Shown piece after piece: positions 1 through 6,000 of a DNA stretch of 7,754 nt; within the stretch, counting starts at the first letter, position 1, and each line of letters opens with the position of its first letter. Made by a program: the position numbers and the translations under genes. The notes beneath the pieces are model-generated. The model ran no database searches. It saw nothing but the letters and a program-made list of their open reading frames with translations, and was not told where the DNA came from. This DNA comes from Sideroxydans sp. (GTDB lineage Bacteria; Pseudomonadota; Gammaproteobacteria; Burkholderiales; Gallionellaceae), in contig JAVBYP010000105.1 in the NCBI GenBank assembly GCA_030823965.1, forward strand, positions 1 through 7,754, written 5' to 3'.

Positions 1-290
1 CGACTCACTTCATGACTTTCGATGACCAGATCGCTCAAGGGCTTGGCACAACAGAACAAGGCAAGACCTGCTGCTTTGTCCGCTTCTGACAAGGTGTAAG
101 CCTGCGCATCACCGTAGTCGACCTTACCTTCCAACACTTTGCCTTTGCATACGCCACACGCGCCATTGCGGCAGCTGTAGGGCATCACATAGCCGTGCTC
201 AAGCGCGGCTTCGAGGATGGTCTCGTCGGCCGCAATGGGGAAGCTGTGATTGCTCGGTTGGATGGTGGTCTTGAAGCTCATGGCGGTCAT
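1..290 (-). CDS. Ferredoxin-type flavin reductase, N-terminal [2Fe-2S] domain (partial)
   Basis: This minus-strand reading frame starts at ATG 288-290 and runs off the left edge after 96 codons. An alternative in-frame ATG lies at 279-281 (MSFK). The visible part is a plant-type [2Fe-2S] ferredoxin domain. It has the cluster motif C40-x4-C45-x2-C48 (SCRNGACGVC) and the fourth cysteine at C80 in LFCCAKP, followed by SDLVIESHE, typical of the domain end. In proteobacteria this domain usually forms the N-terminus of a protein of about 340 residues, with FAD- and NAD(P)H-binding reductase domains behind it. Such proteins are often annotated as CDP-6-deoxy-delta-3,4-glucoseen reductase, or as the reductase part of an oxygenase. 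The reductase part is outside the window, so the exact substrate cannot be read. It would pass electrons from NAD(P)H via flavin to the iron-sulfur cluster in the cytoplasm. It is divergent from the SDR gene at 331, 40 bases apart. Confidence 0.85.
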   Translation of the reverse strand, partial: MTAMSFKTTIQPSNHSFPIAADETILEAALEHGYVMPYSCRNGACGVCKGKVLEGKVDYGDAQAYTLSEADKAAGLALFCCAKPLSDLVIESHEVS

Positions 291-296
291 CTCGAT

Positions 297-324
297 TTGG
301 AGGGGCGCGATTTTAACGCATAAT
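297..324 (+). promoter_or_regulatory. Possible promoter for a leaderless SDR mRNA
   Basis: TTGGAG (297-302) and CATAAT (319-324) are separated by 16 bases and resemble sigma-70 -35 and -10 elements. The -10 element ends only 6 bases before ATG 331, so transcription would begin at or next to the start codon. No Shine-Dalgarno sequence lies at a normal distance from that ATG. The GGAGG at 299-303 is too far upstream (27 bases) to serve it. The match is modest and unproven. Confidence 0.3.
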
Positions 325-330
325 CGCACT

Positions 331-1200
331 ATGACTAATCTACTCATCATAGGCTGTGGGGACATCGCGCTGCGCACCCTCCCGCTTTTGCAAGGTCGCT
401 ACCACCTATATGCATTGGTGCGGGATCCTGCCAAGGCGGATGGCTTGAGAAAGCAGGGTGTCACGCCCATCGTCGGCGATCTGGATGACAGACATAGTCT
501 CGCCAAGGTCGCAGGGTTGGCCGATGTCGTTCTGCACTTCGCACCACCCGAACGTCAAGGCCGCGTCGACACGCGCACACGCAACTTGCTCTCGGCTCTT
601 TCCACTCGCCTATTGCCGGCACGACTCATCTACATCAGCACCAGCGGGGTGTACGGTGATTGTGGCGGAGACCTCGTCAGCGAGACGCGTCCGGTGAACC
701 CACAGTCTGACCGCGCACGACTGCGCGTGAGTGCGGAGCGACAGATACGTAAATGGGCAAAGCGCAATCATGTGAATGCGAACATCTTGCGTGCGCCAGG
801 GATCATCGCGGAAGACAGACTGCCTGTTGATAGGATCAAAGCCGGCACCCCCGCCATCGTGGCGAGTGAAGATGGCTACAGCAACCACATCCATGCCGAC
901 GATCTGGCACGCATCGTCATCGCAGCATTGCGCTACGCCAAGCCCAACCGCGTGTATCACACGGTGGATGATGACGAGATGAAGATGGGGGACTACTTCG
1001 ATGTGGTCGCAGACACCTACCATCTACCGCGCCCACCCCGTCTGTCGCGCGCAGAAGCGCAACGCGCCGTGTCACCCATGTTGTGGTCGTTCATGAACGA
1101 ATCGCGCAGACTGACCAATCTGCGCATGAAGCAGGAATTGAAGGTGACGCTACGCTACCCGAGCGTGGGTTCGGTACTCAAAACATCAATCCGAGCCTGA
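331..1200 (+). CDS. Atypical SDR / NAD-dependent epimerase-like protein
   Basis: The predicted protein has 289 residues. It begins with a Rossmann-fold segment, LLIIGCGDIALRTLPLL (residues 4-20), which holds the dinucleotide-binding glycines. LVRDP (29-33) and VGDLDD (48-53) follow, as in extended short-chain dehydrogenases and NAD-dependent epimerases. YISTSGVYGD (101-110) matches the strand-5 region of the family, and NILRAPGI (151-158) and NHIHADDLARI (185-195) are also typical. The usual catalytic YxxxK is not visible: where it should lie, the protein reads PQSDRARLRV. This is also seen in YeeZ-like members, so its reaction is unknown. The frame is open back to 250, but the extra 27 codons lie over the divergent ferredoxin gene and do not resemble the family, so ATG 331 is preferred. 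The 3' end overlaps the convergent gene 1178-1768 by 23 bases. Cytoplasmic; the substrate cannot be assigned. Confidence 0.85.
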   Translation: MTNLLIIGCGDIALRTLPLLQGRYHLYALVRDPAKADGLRKQGVTPIVGDLDDRHSLAKVAGLADVVLHFAPPERQGRVDTRTRNLLSALSTRLLPARLIYISTSGVYGDCGGDLVSETRPVNPQSDRARLRVSAERQIRKWAKRNHVNANILRAPGIIAEDRLPVDRIKAGTPAIVASEDGYSNHIHADDLARIVIAALRYAKPNRVYHTVDDDEMKMGDYFDVVADTYHLPRPPRLSRAEAQRAVSPMLWSFMNESRRLTNLRMKQELKVTLRYPSVGSVLKTSIRA

Positions 1201-1768
1201 AGTCAGTTCGATTCGCCGCACTCAATCCATCGTAAGATACCGAGCCGATGCTGAATAGGAACATATCCATCTTGAAACCTATCGAGACCATCGAATAAGG
1301 ATAGCTCTTTCCATCAACCGAGTATTTGTAATCTACGCCGTTTATCACATAGGCATGCGAGATCGTCGATTCGCCTTTAACCAACGCCATCACGATATCG
1401 TCAAAGATCGCAGTGAACTGCAATCCTGTATCAGCCATCTCGACATAGACACTGTCCGTTGCACTGTAGGGCTTGTTCGAATAATCGGCAGACCAGCGAC
1501 TATATCCAAGATGTGGGCCGACCAGAATCTTCATATCATCGACCTGAGCGCCCAGCCCGACACTTCCGCCGAATCCAAAACCCATCTTTGAATCGTCAGC
1601 CATACCCACGTTAGACCAATTTTGAAGCGCCAAATATGCATCTCCACCATAGGCGAACTTCACCCCATCATCAGGTGTGATGCTCGACACATCTTGCGCC
1701 ATCGCACCCCCACCAAACATGCAGGATGCCGAGAGAATTAGTAGGCTAAATCGTTTATTGTTTTTCAT
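1178..1768 (-). CDS. Putative outer-membrane beta-barrel protein, family unknown
   Basis: This 196-residue protein begins with a clear signal peptide: basic MKNNKR, a hydrophobic stretch, and an AMA cleavage site before Q25. The mature part is rich in glycine, serine, tyrosine and alternating hydrophobic residues. Examples are GFGFGGSVGLGAQ, MKILVGPHLGYSRW and DTGLQFTAIF. It ends in FRLGLMF, with a terminal phenylalanine as in many proteins inserted by the BAM complex. This suggests a small eight-strand-type barrel in the outer membrane, but I do not recognise the family. The start is supported by a GGAGG ribosome site at 1773-1777, four bases from the ATG. A perfect inverted repeat (1786-1818) lies just upstream. 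The gene looks richer in A+T than its neighbours, and its end overlaps the SDR gene tail to tail. Acquisition by transfer is possible but not shown. Confidence 0.75.
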   Translation of the reverse strand: MKNNKRFSLLILSASCMFGGGAMAQDVSSITPDDGVKFAYGGDAYLALQNWSNVGMADDSKMGFGFGGSVGLGAQVDDMKILVGPHLGYSRWSADYSNKPYSATDSVYVEMADTGLQFTAIFDDIVMALVKGESTISHAYVINGVDYKYSVDGKSYPYSMVSIGFKMDMFLFSIGSVSYDGLSAANRTDFRLGLMF

Positions 1769-1772
1769 GATC

Positions 1773-1777
1773 CCTCC
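1773..1777 (-). promoter_or_regulatory. Ribosome binding site of the barrel-protein gene
   Basis: Read on the minus strand this is GGAGG, four bases before ATG 1766-1768. It is the strongest Shine-Dalgarno match near this gene and fixes the start at 1768. Confidence 0.75.
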
Positions 1778-1785
1778 ATAGACAC

Positions 1786-1818
1786 TGCTTCAGTAAATTA
1801 GACATCTCTACTGAAGCA
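1786..1818. repeat. Perfect 10-bp inverted repeat upstream of the barrel-protein gene
   Basis: TGCTTCAGTA (1786-1795) and TACTGAAGCA (1809-1818) are exact reverse complements separated by 13 bases. The element ends 8 bases upstream of the GGAGG ribosome site. It could be an operator for a dimeric regulator, or an mRNA hairpin in the 5' leader that influences translation or stability. There is no T-run, so it does not look like a terminator. Nothing in the sequence decides between operator and RNA hairpin. Confidence 0.7.
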
Positions 1819-1964
1819 TCGTACGCCGACGGAGCAACAAAGCTAGCCCTTGAGGCCTTGTATATCACCAGGTAAGTCAACTACTTTCACATCGCCAATG
1901 CCTAAACATATTGCAGTGTCACGCCCGTCAAAATGCAACTCTTACAAAATCCAGCTCTTAAATG

Positions 1965-1992
1965 ACTGAGGGAGCCATCAGGCTCCCTCAGT
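1965..1992 (-). terminator. Hairpin after pstS, likely terminator
   Basis: CTGAGGGAGCC (1966-1976) pairs perfectly with GGCTCCCTCAG (1981-1991) around a four-base loop, with one more A-T pair outside. It begins 26 bases after the pstS stop. The bases after the stem on the minus strand (TCATTTAAG) give only a weak U-tract. It may end transcription imperfectly or protect the 3' end of the pstS mRNA. pst operons often have such stems between pstS and pstC, but here no pstC follows: the next gene is the barrel protein. Confidence 0.75.
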
Positions 1993-2017
1993 TTGATTCA
2001 AGACCAACTACTAACTA

Positions 2018-3067
2018 TTACTTCCAGATCGCTTTACCATCTTCAGATTTGATCTTTGCCTTCCAAGCATCGCGGATCATCTTGGTGACGTTAGCTGGCA
2101 ACGGCACGTAGTGAAGATCATTTGCCATCTTGTCGCCTGCTGGTGAGTAAGCGAAGTCAAAGAACTTCAATGTAGAAAGTGCAACGTCCGCTTTCTCTTG
2201 GCTCTTGTGCATCAAGATGAAGGTCGCACCTGTGATAGGCCAGCTGTCTTTGCCAGGCTGGTTGGTCAACATCATGTAGAAACCTTTGTCGGCATCCCAC
2301 TTCGCGCTAGCCGCAGCCGCTTTGAAGTTGTCTGCTTCAGGTTTGACGAACTGACCATCCATATTCTTCATCAGAGCGTAAGGAATGTTGTTTTGCAGTG
2401 CGTAGGCGTATTCAACATAACCGATGGAGTTCTTGATGCGTTGCACATAAGCTGCCACGCCTTCGTTACCCTTGCCGCCTGTACCAACTGGCCATGCTAC
2501 AGAACCGCCGCTACCCACGTTACGCTTCCAGTTGATGCTCACTTTGGACAGGTAGTCAGTGAAGATCGCTGTCGTGCCAGAGCCATCCGAACGGTGAACC
2601 ACGGTGATAGTCGCATCAGGTAGCGCAATACCTTTGTTTTCTACAGCCAGCTTAGGATCGTTCCACTTGGTGATCTCACCCATGAAGATGGCTGCCAATG
2701 TCTCGGCTGTCAACTTCAGCTGACCGGAAGCAACACCTTCCACGTTCAGAACGGGAACCACACCACCGATCACGGTTGGGAATTGAGTCAGACCGTTGAA
2801 ATCCAGATCTTCGATCTTCAACGGGCCATCAGTTGCACCAAAATCGACCGTCTTGGCTTTGATCTGCTTGATACCACCACCGGAACCGATGGATTGATAG
2901 TTCATGCCGATACCAGTCTGTGTCTTGTAGGCATCAGCCCACTTGGAATAGACAGGATAAGGGAAGGTCGCGCCTGCGCCGGTGATATCGGCAGCTACCG
3001 CTACGCTAGACGAAAGCAACATCGCGGTGATGCCGAGTCCGCCAAGGATACTTGCAACTTTTTTCAT
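2018..3067 (-). CDS. pstS: Phosphate ABC transporter substrate-binding protein PstS
   Basis: This periplasmic protein binds inorganic phosphate with high affinity and hands it to the PstCAB transporter. From ATG 3067 it has 349 residues, close to the usual PstS length. The signal peptide is MKK plus a hydrophobic core ending SVAVAA, with cleavage near residue 26. Mature landmarks follow the family order: GAGATFPYPVYSKW (30-43), QSIGSGGGIKQI (58-69), DFGATDGPL (75-83) and the phosphate-loop motif RSDGSGTT (159-166). The C-terminal region holds NSIGYVEYAYA and WPITGATFI. An upstream in-frame TTG at 3079 would add MENH, but GGAG at 3074-3077 is correctly spaced for ATG 3067, so that start is preferred. 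The promoter region contains a Pho box. The rest of the pst operon (pstC, pstA, pstB, phoU) is not adjacent in this window; the neighbours are a barrel protein downstream and a divergent phospholipase C. Confidence 0.97.
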   Translation of the reverse strand: MKKVASILGGLGITAMLLSSSVAVAADITGAGATFPYPVYSKWADAYKTQTGIGMNYQSIGSGGGIKQIKAKTVDFGATDGPLKIEDLDFNGLTQFPTVIGGVVPVLNVEGVASGQLKLTAETLAAIFMGEITKWNDPKLAVENKGIALPDATITVVHRSDGSGTTAIFTDYLSKVSINWKRNVGSGGSVAWPVGTGGKGNEGVAAYVQRIKNSIGYVEYAYALQNNIPYALMKNMDGQFVKPEADNFKAAAASAKWDADKGFYMMLTNQPGKDSWPITGATFILMHKSQEKADVALSTLKFFDFAYSPAGDKMANDLHYVPLPANVTKMIRDAWKAKIKSEDGKAIWK

Positions 3068-3073
3068 ATGATT

Positions 3074-3077
3074 CTCC
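3074..3077 (-). promoter_or_regulatory. Ribosome binding site of pstS
   Basis: GGAG on the minus strand lies six bases before ATG 3067 and decides for this start over the upstream TTG at 3079. Confidence 0.75.
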
Positions 3078-3123
3078 AATTTGATTAGGGTGCGTTATTA
3101 CCAGCACTCGGCCAGTGGACAGC

Positions 3124-3157
3124 ACTGTAGGGAAGAATTGTTACAACTTGATGACGG
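3124..3157 (-). promoter_or_regulatory. Pho box and -10 element of pstS
   Basis: On the minus strand, CCGTCAT (3157-3151), CAAG, then TTGTAAC (3146-3140) form two half-sites with the 7+4+7 layout of a PhoB box (consensus CTGTCAT, four AT-rich bases, CTGTCAT). The first half-site matches 6 of 7 and the second 4 of 7. Exactly 10 bases further is TACAGT (3129-3124), a plausible -10 element at the spacing known from PhoB-dependent promoters, where the box replaces the -35. The transcript would start near 3117, leaving a leader of about 50 bases. Confidence 0.65.
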
Positions 3158-3192
3158 TCAGGAGAATTTTAGTATCACATCGAATAGCTCCA

Positions 3193-3225
3193 CTGTCATC
3201 AATAAATCATCAAAATGTCATCAAT
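3193..3225 (+). promoter_or_regulatory. Triple Pho-box half-site array
   Basis: On the plus strand, CTGTCAT (3193-3199), AAATCAT (3204-3210) and ATGTCAT (3215-3221) follow at exact 11-base steps, with AT-rich spacers CAAT, CAAA and CAAT. They match the PhoB half-site 7, 4 and 6 of 7. TGTCATCAAT occurs twice, exactly 22 bases apart. The orientation points at the phospholipase C gene starting at 3256, so it probably controls that gene. I see no convincing -10 between the array and the ATG, so it could instead be an upstream PhoB site that also helps pstS. Confidence 0.6.
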
Positions 3226-3255
3226 GTTTCGCACAGCATCACGACACTGCGCGGC

Positions 3256-4104
3256 ATGCGAAAGCTCATATCTCATTGGCGCTGGCTCATACCCCTCCTA
3301 CTGTGGAGTGCGGATGCGAATGCATGGGGGCTATATACCCATGTGTATTTCGCTCAGATGTTGTTATGGGCCGTGCCGCTCACTGATCCTCGCTATCGCC
3401 GCGCCATCAAGAATTTCCCGCAATTGGTATTGGCAGGTGCCTGCCTGCCGGATCTGGCGATACTGAGCCAACGTCCTTGGGGCGAACCGTTCTCCACCAC
3501 CCACCAATGGCAACGTGCGCGCAAGCTATTAGATGATGCCCAAAGCGACGCGGAATACGCGCTGTCTTTAGGCTTCGCCAGCCACTTGCTGGTGGATGTC
3601 ATCGCACACAACCACTTCGTCCCGGCACACGAGAAGATGTGGGGCAACGTACCACTGCTGACTCATGCAGCCTGCGAATGGGCGATGGACATGCACATCC
3701 GTCCGCAACTGTTCGCCCAACCGGCCGATTTGATGCGCACGCATCGCGCAGCATTGGCTGACTACGTGTCCACCCACTTCGATTGTCCGCACAGCTTGGC
3801 GCTACGCGGCGTCGATGTTCTCGCTGGCGCGGAGAGTCTGCTGCGTAGCAGCCGTTTGTCGCATCTGTGTTACTACGCAGCGAGTCGCCTCGACGTGAGG
3901 ATGCAACGTCGCTTCAATTACTACCTGAGTGAGACCGGCGCGCGACTAGCGCACATCGACCGCATCTTGTTAGGGGAACTCCCGCTTTGGAACCCAGATC
4001 CGCAGGCAGACGATCCCGCGTTGCGTCAACGCATCGAACTGATGACCCCCTCACAATTGCGCCACCGCATCCCCTTGCCGCTGGATGTGTTCAGCGTTCC
4101 TTAG
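3256..4104 (+). CDS. Secreted zinc-dependent phospholipase C-family protein
   Basis: The predicted 282-residue protein matches the zinc-dependent phospholipase C/S1-P1-like fold known from Bacillus cereus PLC. The signal peptide MRKLISHWRWLIPLLLW ends ADANA, with AxA cleavage before W24, so tryptophan becomes the mature N-terminus, as the family needs for zinc binding. The other ligands appear in order: H29, D66 (CLPDLA), H83 (FSTTHQW), H110 and D114 (SHLLVD), H120 (AHNHF), H137 and E141 (THAACE). All nine expected positions are therefore filled. It would act outside the inner membrane, releasing phosphorylated headgroups and diacylglycerol from phospholipids; its real substrate is not shown. 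The frame is open back to 3115, but those 47 codons cross the Pho-box array and would bury the signal peptide, so ATG 3256 is chosen. No good Shine-Dalgarno sequence is seen. The gene is divergent from pstS with Pho boxes between, which fits phosphate scavenging. Confidence 0.85.
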   Translation: MRKLISHWRWLIPLLLWSADANAWGLYTHVYFAQMLLWAVPLTDPRYRRAIKNFPQLVLAGACLPDLAILSQRPWGEPFSTTHQWQRARKLLDDAQSDAEYALSLGFASHLLVDVIAHNHFVPAHEKMWGNVPLLTHAACEWAMDMHIRPQLFAQPADLMRTHRAALADYVSTHFDCPHSLALRGVDVLAGAESLLRSSRLSHLCYYAASRLDVRMQRRFNYYLSETGARLAHIDRILLGELPLWNPDPQADDPALRQRIELMTPSQLRHRIPLPLDVFSVP

Positions 4105-4142
4105 CGCCAAATTAAATTTGAGTTGGTGTTGAGATGCGCGAA

Positions 4143-4250
4143 CGTAGGCTGGTGGTGAGGTACGAACCCCAGCATATATTTACGACGTTATCTGCTGGGG
4201 TTCGCTTTGCTCACCGCCAGCCTACGCGAAGAACCTCACCACTAGCCTAC
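4143..4250. repeat. REP-like palindromic repeat cluster
   Basis: Two copies of a roughly 33-base unit stand head to head: a left arm 4143-4174 and a right arm 4193-4226. The outer CGTAGGCTGG pairs with CCAGCCTACG, and the inner CGAACCCCAGCA pairs with TGCTGGGGTTCG. Each unit is itself partly palindromic (GCTGG near one end, CCAGC near the other, around GGTGAGG). A third, truncated copy, CCTCACCACTAGCCTAC (4234-4250), matches the first 17 bases of the unit in reverse complement with one mismatch. This is the form of intergenic REP/BIME-type elements. It lies between two convergent genes and could act as a two-way terminator or an mRNA 3'-end stabiliser. No transposase is seen. Confidence 0.8.
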
Positions 4251-4253
4251 AAA

Positions 4254-4784
4254 TTAGAGTGCGAGTGAACCAAAGGCGAGGGCAGCACCCAACGCAGCGC
4301 CGGCGATGACATCACTGGGATAGTGAAGCCCAAGTATGGGGCGAGATAAAGCGACTAAAGTGGCGAACGGTACGACCAACCAGAACAGCGCGGGGAAATA
4401 GGCGAGCACGACGATGCTGAACGAGACCGCATGCATGGTGTGGCCAGAGGGAAAGCTGAACTGATCGAGGGCCTTGCCCACGCACACGATAGCGGGATAG
4501 ACGTTGTAAGGACGCGGACGCAGTGTCTTGCCCTTGATGAGTTTGTAGATGACGGTACTGAGCAGTCCGACCGCAAGCATGTGCACCACGGCTGGTACGG
4601 CCGCCATCTGATAACTCAACAGCAATGCGACCATCAAGGTGTACCAGAACACACCATCGCCCAAACGGCTAGCCGAGCGGAACACTCTACGCACCGACAG
4701 GAAGCGGCTCTGCTTATTGCAGAATACGCAGAGCTCTACATCCCAACGGTTAATCTGTTGCAGCGGAGAGTTCAGGTTGTTCAT
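4254..4784 (-). CDS. PAP2-family membrane phosphatase
   Basis: This 176-residue integral membrane protein carries the full PAP2/acid-phosphatase signature: K84-x6-R91-P92 (KGKTLRPRP), P112-S113-G114-H115 (FPSGHTMHA) and S147-R148-x5-H154-x3-D158 (SRPILGLHYPSD). H154 is the expected phospho-histidine nucleophile and H115 the acid. Hydrophobic segments lie near 45-82, 118-146 and 157-176. The family removes phosphate from phosphatidate, phosphatidylglycerol phosphate or undecaprenyl pyrophosphate; the sequence alone does not say which. The start is fixed by AAGGAG at 4791-4796, six bases before ATG 4784. The first 35 bases overlap the end of the glycosyltransferase gene in another frame, so the two are surely one operon and likely translationally coupled. 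The stop lies just beyond the REP-like cluster, which separates it from the convergent phospholipase C. Confidence 0.92.
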   Translation of the reverse strand: MNNLNSPLQQINRWDVELCVFCNKQSRFLSVRRVFRSASRLGDGVFWYTLMVALLLSYQMAAVPAVVHMLAVGLLSTVIYKLIKGKTLRPRPYNVYPAIVCVGKALDQFSFPSGHTMHAVSFSIVVLAYFPALFWLVVPFATLVALSRPILGLHYPSDVIAGAALGAALAFGSLAL

Positions 4785-6000
4785 TTCTCACTCCTTGAAC
4801 GCGTATCGTGTCGTTCAACACTGATTCCAAGTCACCCATGATGCGTTCCCAAGTCTGCGACTCCATCGTGTGGCGTGCCGCATGGCGCAGACGTTGTACG
4901 CGCGCCATGTCAGAGATGATCGCTTTGGATTGCGCAATGAACGCCTCAGTATCTTCATACGGCACGAGCAGACCATTCAGGTCGTGACGGATGTGTTGGC
5001 GTGCAGCCGCGTAGTCGAATGCCACCGTCGCCAGCCCACTCGCCATCGATTCGACGGTAACGTTGCCGTAGGTCTCGGTCAGACTGGGGTAGAGGAAGAT
5101 ATCGCCTGAGGCGTAGTGTTGTGCCAACGCTTCGCCCGTCTGCATGCCCGCAAAGATGACATGCGGATTGTGTGCTTGCAGTTCGGCACGTGCCGGGCCA
5201 TCGCCCACCATCACGAGTCGCGCAAGCGGGTGTACCTTGCGCATCTGTTCGAAGGCTTGGATGACGACATTCAGGTTCTTCTCGGGCGCTAGGCGGCTCA
5301 CCAACATCACGACGGGCGTCTCTTCATCCGCGCCCCAGCTCTCGCGCAAACGCTCACTACGCTTGTCAGGATGGAACAACTCACCATCGACACCGCGCGA
5401 GACGACGATCACGTTCTGGTAGCCATCGCGCTCAAGCTGTCTTTGCAATGAGTCGGTCGGCACGATGGTGCAGCTCGCCTTGTTATGGAAACTTCTCAGA
5501 TAAGCCGCCATCGGCTTGGTGAACAGACCGATGCGGTAGTGCTTGGCGTAGCAATGGAAGTTGGTGTGGAAGTCCGTGCTCACTGGAATCTCCAGCTTGC
5601 GTGCAGCAGCCAAAGCCGACCAACCGAGTGGGCCTTCGGTTGCGATATGCACGATGTCGGGGCGTTGCTTGGACCACATCTTTACCAGTAGGCCTTTTGC
5701 AGGAAAACCGATGCGCAGTGCCGAGTAGCCTGGTATCGCCATACCTGCCACCAAGGTCTCGCGGTAATTGATCTGCTCACCGCATACGTCATTCTTGCCC
5801 TGGCGAGGACGGATCATGTGGATACGATTGCCGCGCTTGAGCATGCCTTCGACCATGCGCGCGACGGTGACTGCGACGCCATTCACCTCGGGCAGATAAG
5901 TTTCAGTGATCAGCGCGATGTTGAGTGGCGCTGACGTTTGGAAGTTTTCGTTTGGTGTATTCATGCGGCGCATCGTGACGTGCGAATAAGAAGGATTCAT
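4750..6000 (-). CDS. GT4-family glycosyltransferase
   Basis: This retaining, GT-B-fold glycosyltransferase (glycosyltransferase family 1/4) has 416 residues from ATG 6000. The N-terminal acceptor domain starts IALITETYLPEVNGVAVTV (28-46), including the glycine loop, and has STDFHTNFHCYAKHY (141-155). The C-terminal nucleotide-sugar domain has VSRLAPEKN with R236 and K241, MVGDGPARAEL (264-274) and the E-x7-E motif, E309 to E317, in SLTETYGNVTVESMASG. These fit relatives that move mannose, glucose or sulfoquinovose to lipid acceptors (MgtA-, SqdX- or Agt-like), but donor and acceptor cannot be read here. ATGs at 5973 and 5964 are also possible starts. The 5964 start (404 residues) would suit the promoter-like Pho sites, which run over the 6000 ATG. 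None has a good ribosome site. The downstream PAP2 gene overlaps by 35 bases. Probably cytoplasmic or peripheral to the membrane. Confidence 0.92.
   Translation of the reverse strand: MNPSYSHVTMRRMNTPNENFQTSAPLNIALITETYLPEVNGVAVTVARMVEGMLKRGNRIHMIRPRQGKNDVCGEQINYRETLVAGMAIPGYSALRIGFPAKGLLVKMWSKQRPDIVHIATEGPLGWSALAAARKLEIPVSTDFHTNFHCYAKHYRIGLFTKPMAAYLRSFHNKASCTIVPTDSLQRQLERDGYQNVIVVSRGVDGELFHPDKRSERLRESWGADEETPVVMLVSRLAPEKNLNVVIQAFEQMRKVHPLARLVMVGDGPARAELQAHNPHVIFAGMQTGEALAQHYASGDIFLYPSLTETYGNVTVESMASGLATVAFDYAAARQHIRHDLNGLLVPYEDTEAFIAQSKAIISDMARVQRLRHAARHTMESQTWERIMGDLESVLNDTIRVQGVRNEQPELSAATD
4791..4796 (-). promoter_or_regulatory. Ribosome binding site of the PAP2 gene inside the glycosyltransferase gene
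   Basis: AAGGAG on the minus strand lies six bases before ATG 4784. It is embedded in the 3' coding part of the glycosyltransferase gene, so ribosomes finishing that gene could start the next one. Confidence 0.75.

Noticed and set aside
250..330. Upstream extension of the SDR reading frame (27 codons)
   Set aside because: It covers the start of the divergent ferredoxin gene, has no family resemblance, and the Rossmann motif sits in its normal place when counting from ATG 331.
610..1023. Open frame of 137 codons on the minus strand opposite the SDR gene
   Set aside because: Histidine-, valine- and cysteine-rich composition typical of an antisense shadow; no motif, and the SDR frame is clearly coding.
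1721..1768. Possible lipobox (LSASC) in the barrel protein
   Set aside because: Leucine is one position too far from the cysteine, and a better AMA signal-peptidase I site follows at residues 22-24.
1908..1931. GTGTCAC and CGTCAAA as a Pho box near the barrel-protein gene
   Set aside because: The two GTCA cores are 9, not 11, bases apart, and the site points away from the gene.
1965..1992. Plus-strand terminator reading of the pstS hairpin
   Set aside because: It has a short TTT after the stem on the plus strand, but no plus-strand gene lies upstream that would need it.
2198..2623. Open frame of 141 codons on the plus strand opposite pstS
   Set aside because: Lies wholly inside a certain pstS gene and has no recognisable domain.
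3115..3255. Upstream extension of the phospholipase C frame (47 codons)
   Set aside because: It runs through the Pho-box array and would put the signal peptide inside the protein.
4431..4841. Open frame of 136 codons on the plus strand opposite PAP2
   Set aside because: Shadow of the PAP2 and glycosyltransferase frames, both confirmed by catalytic motifs.
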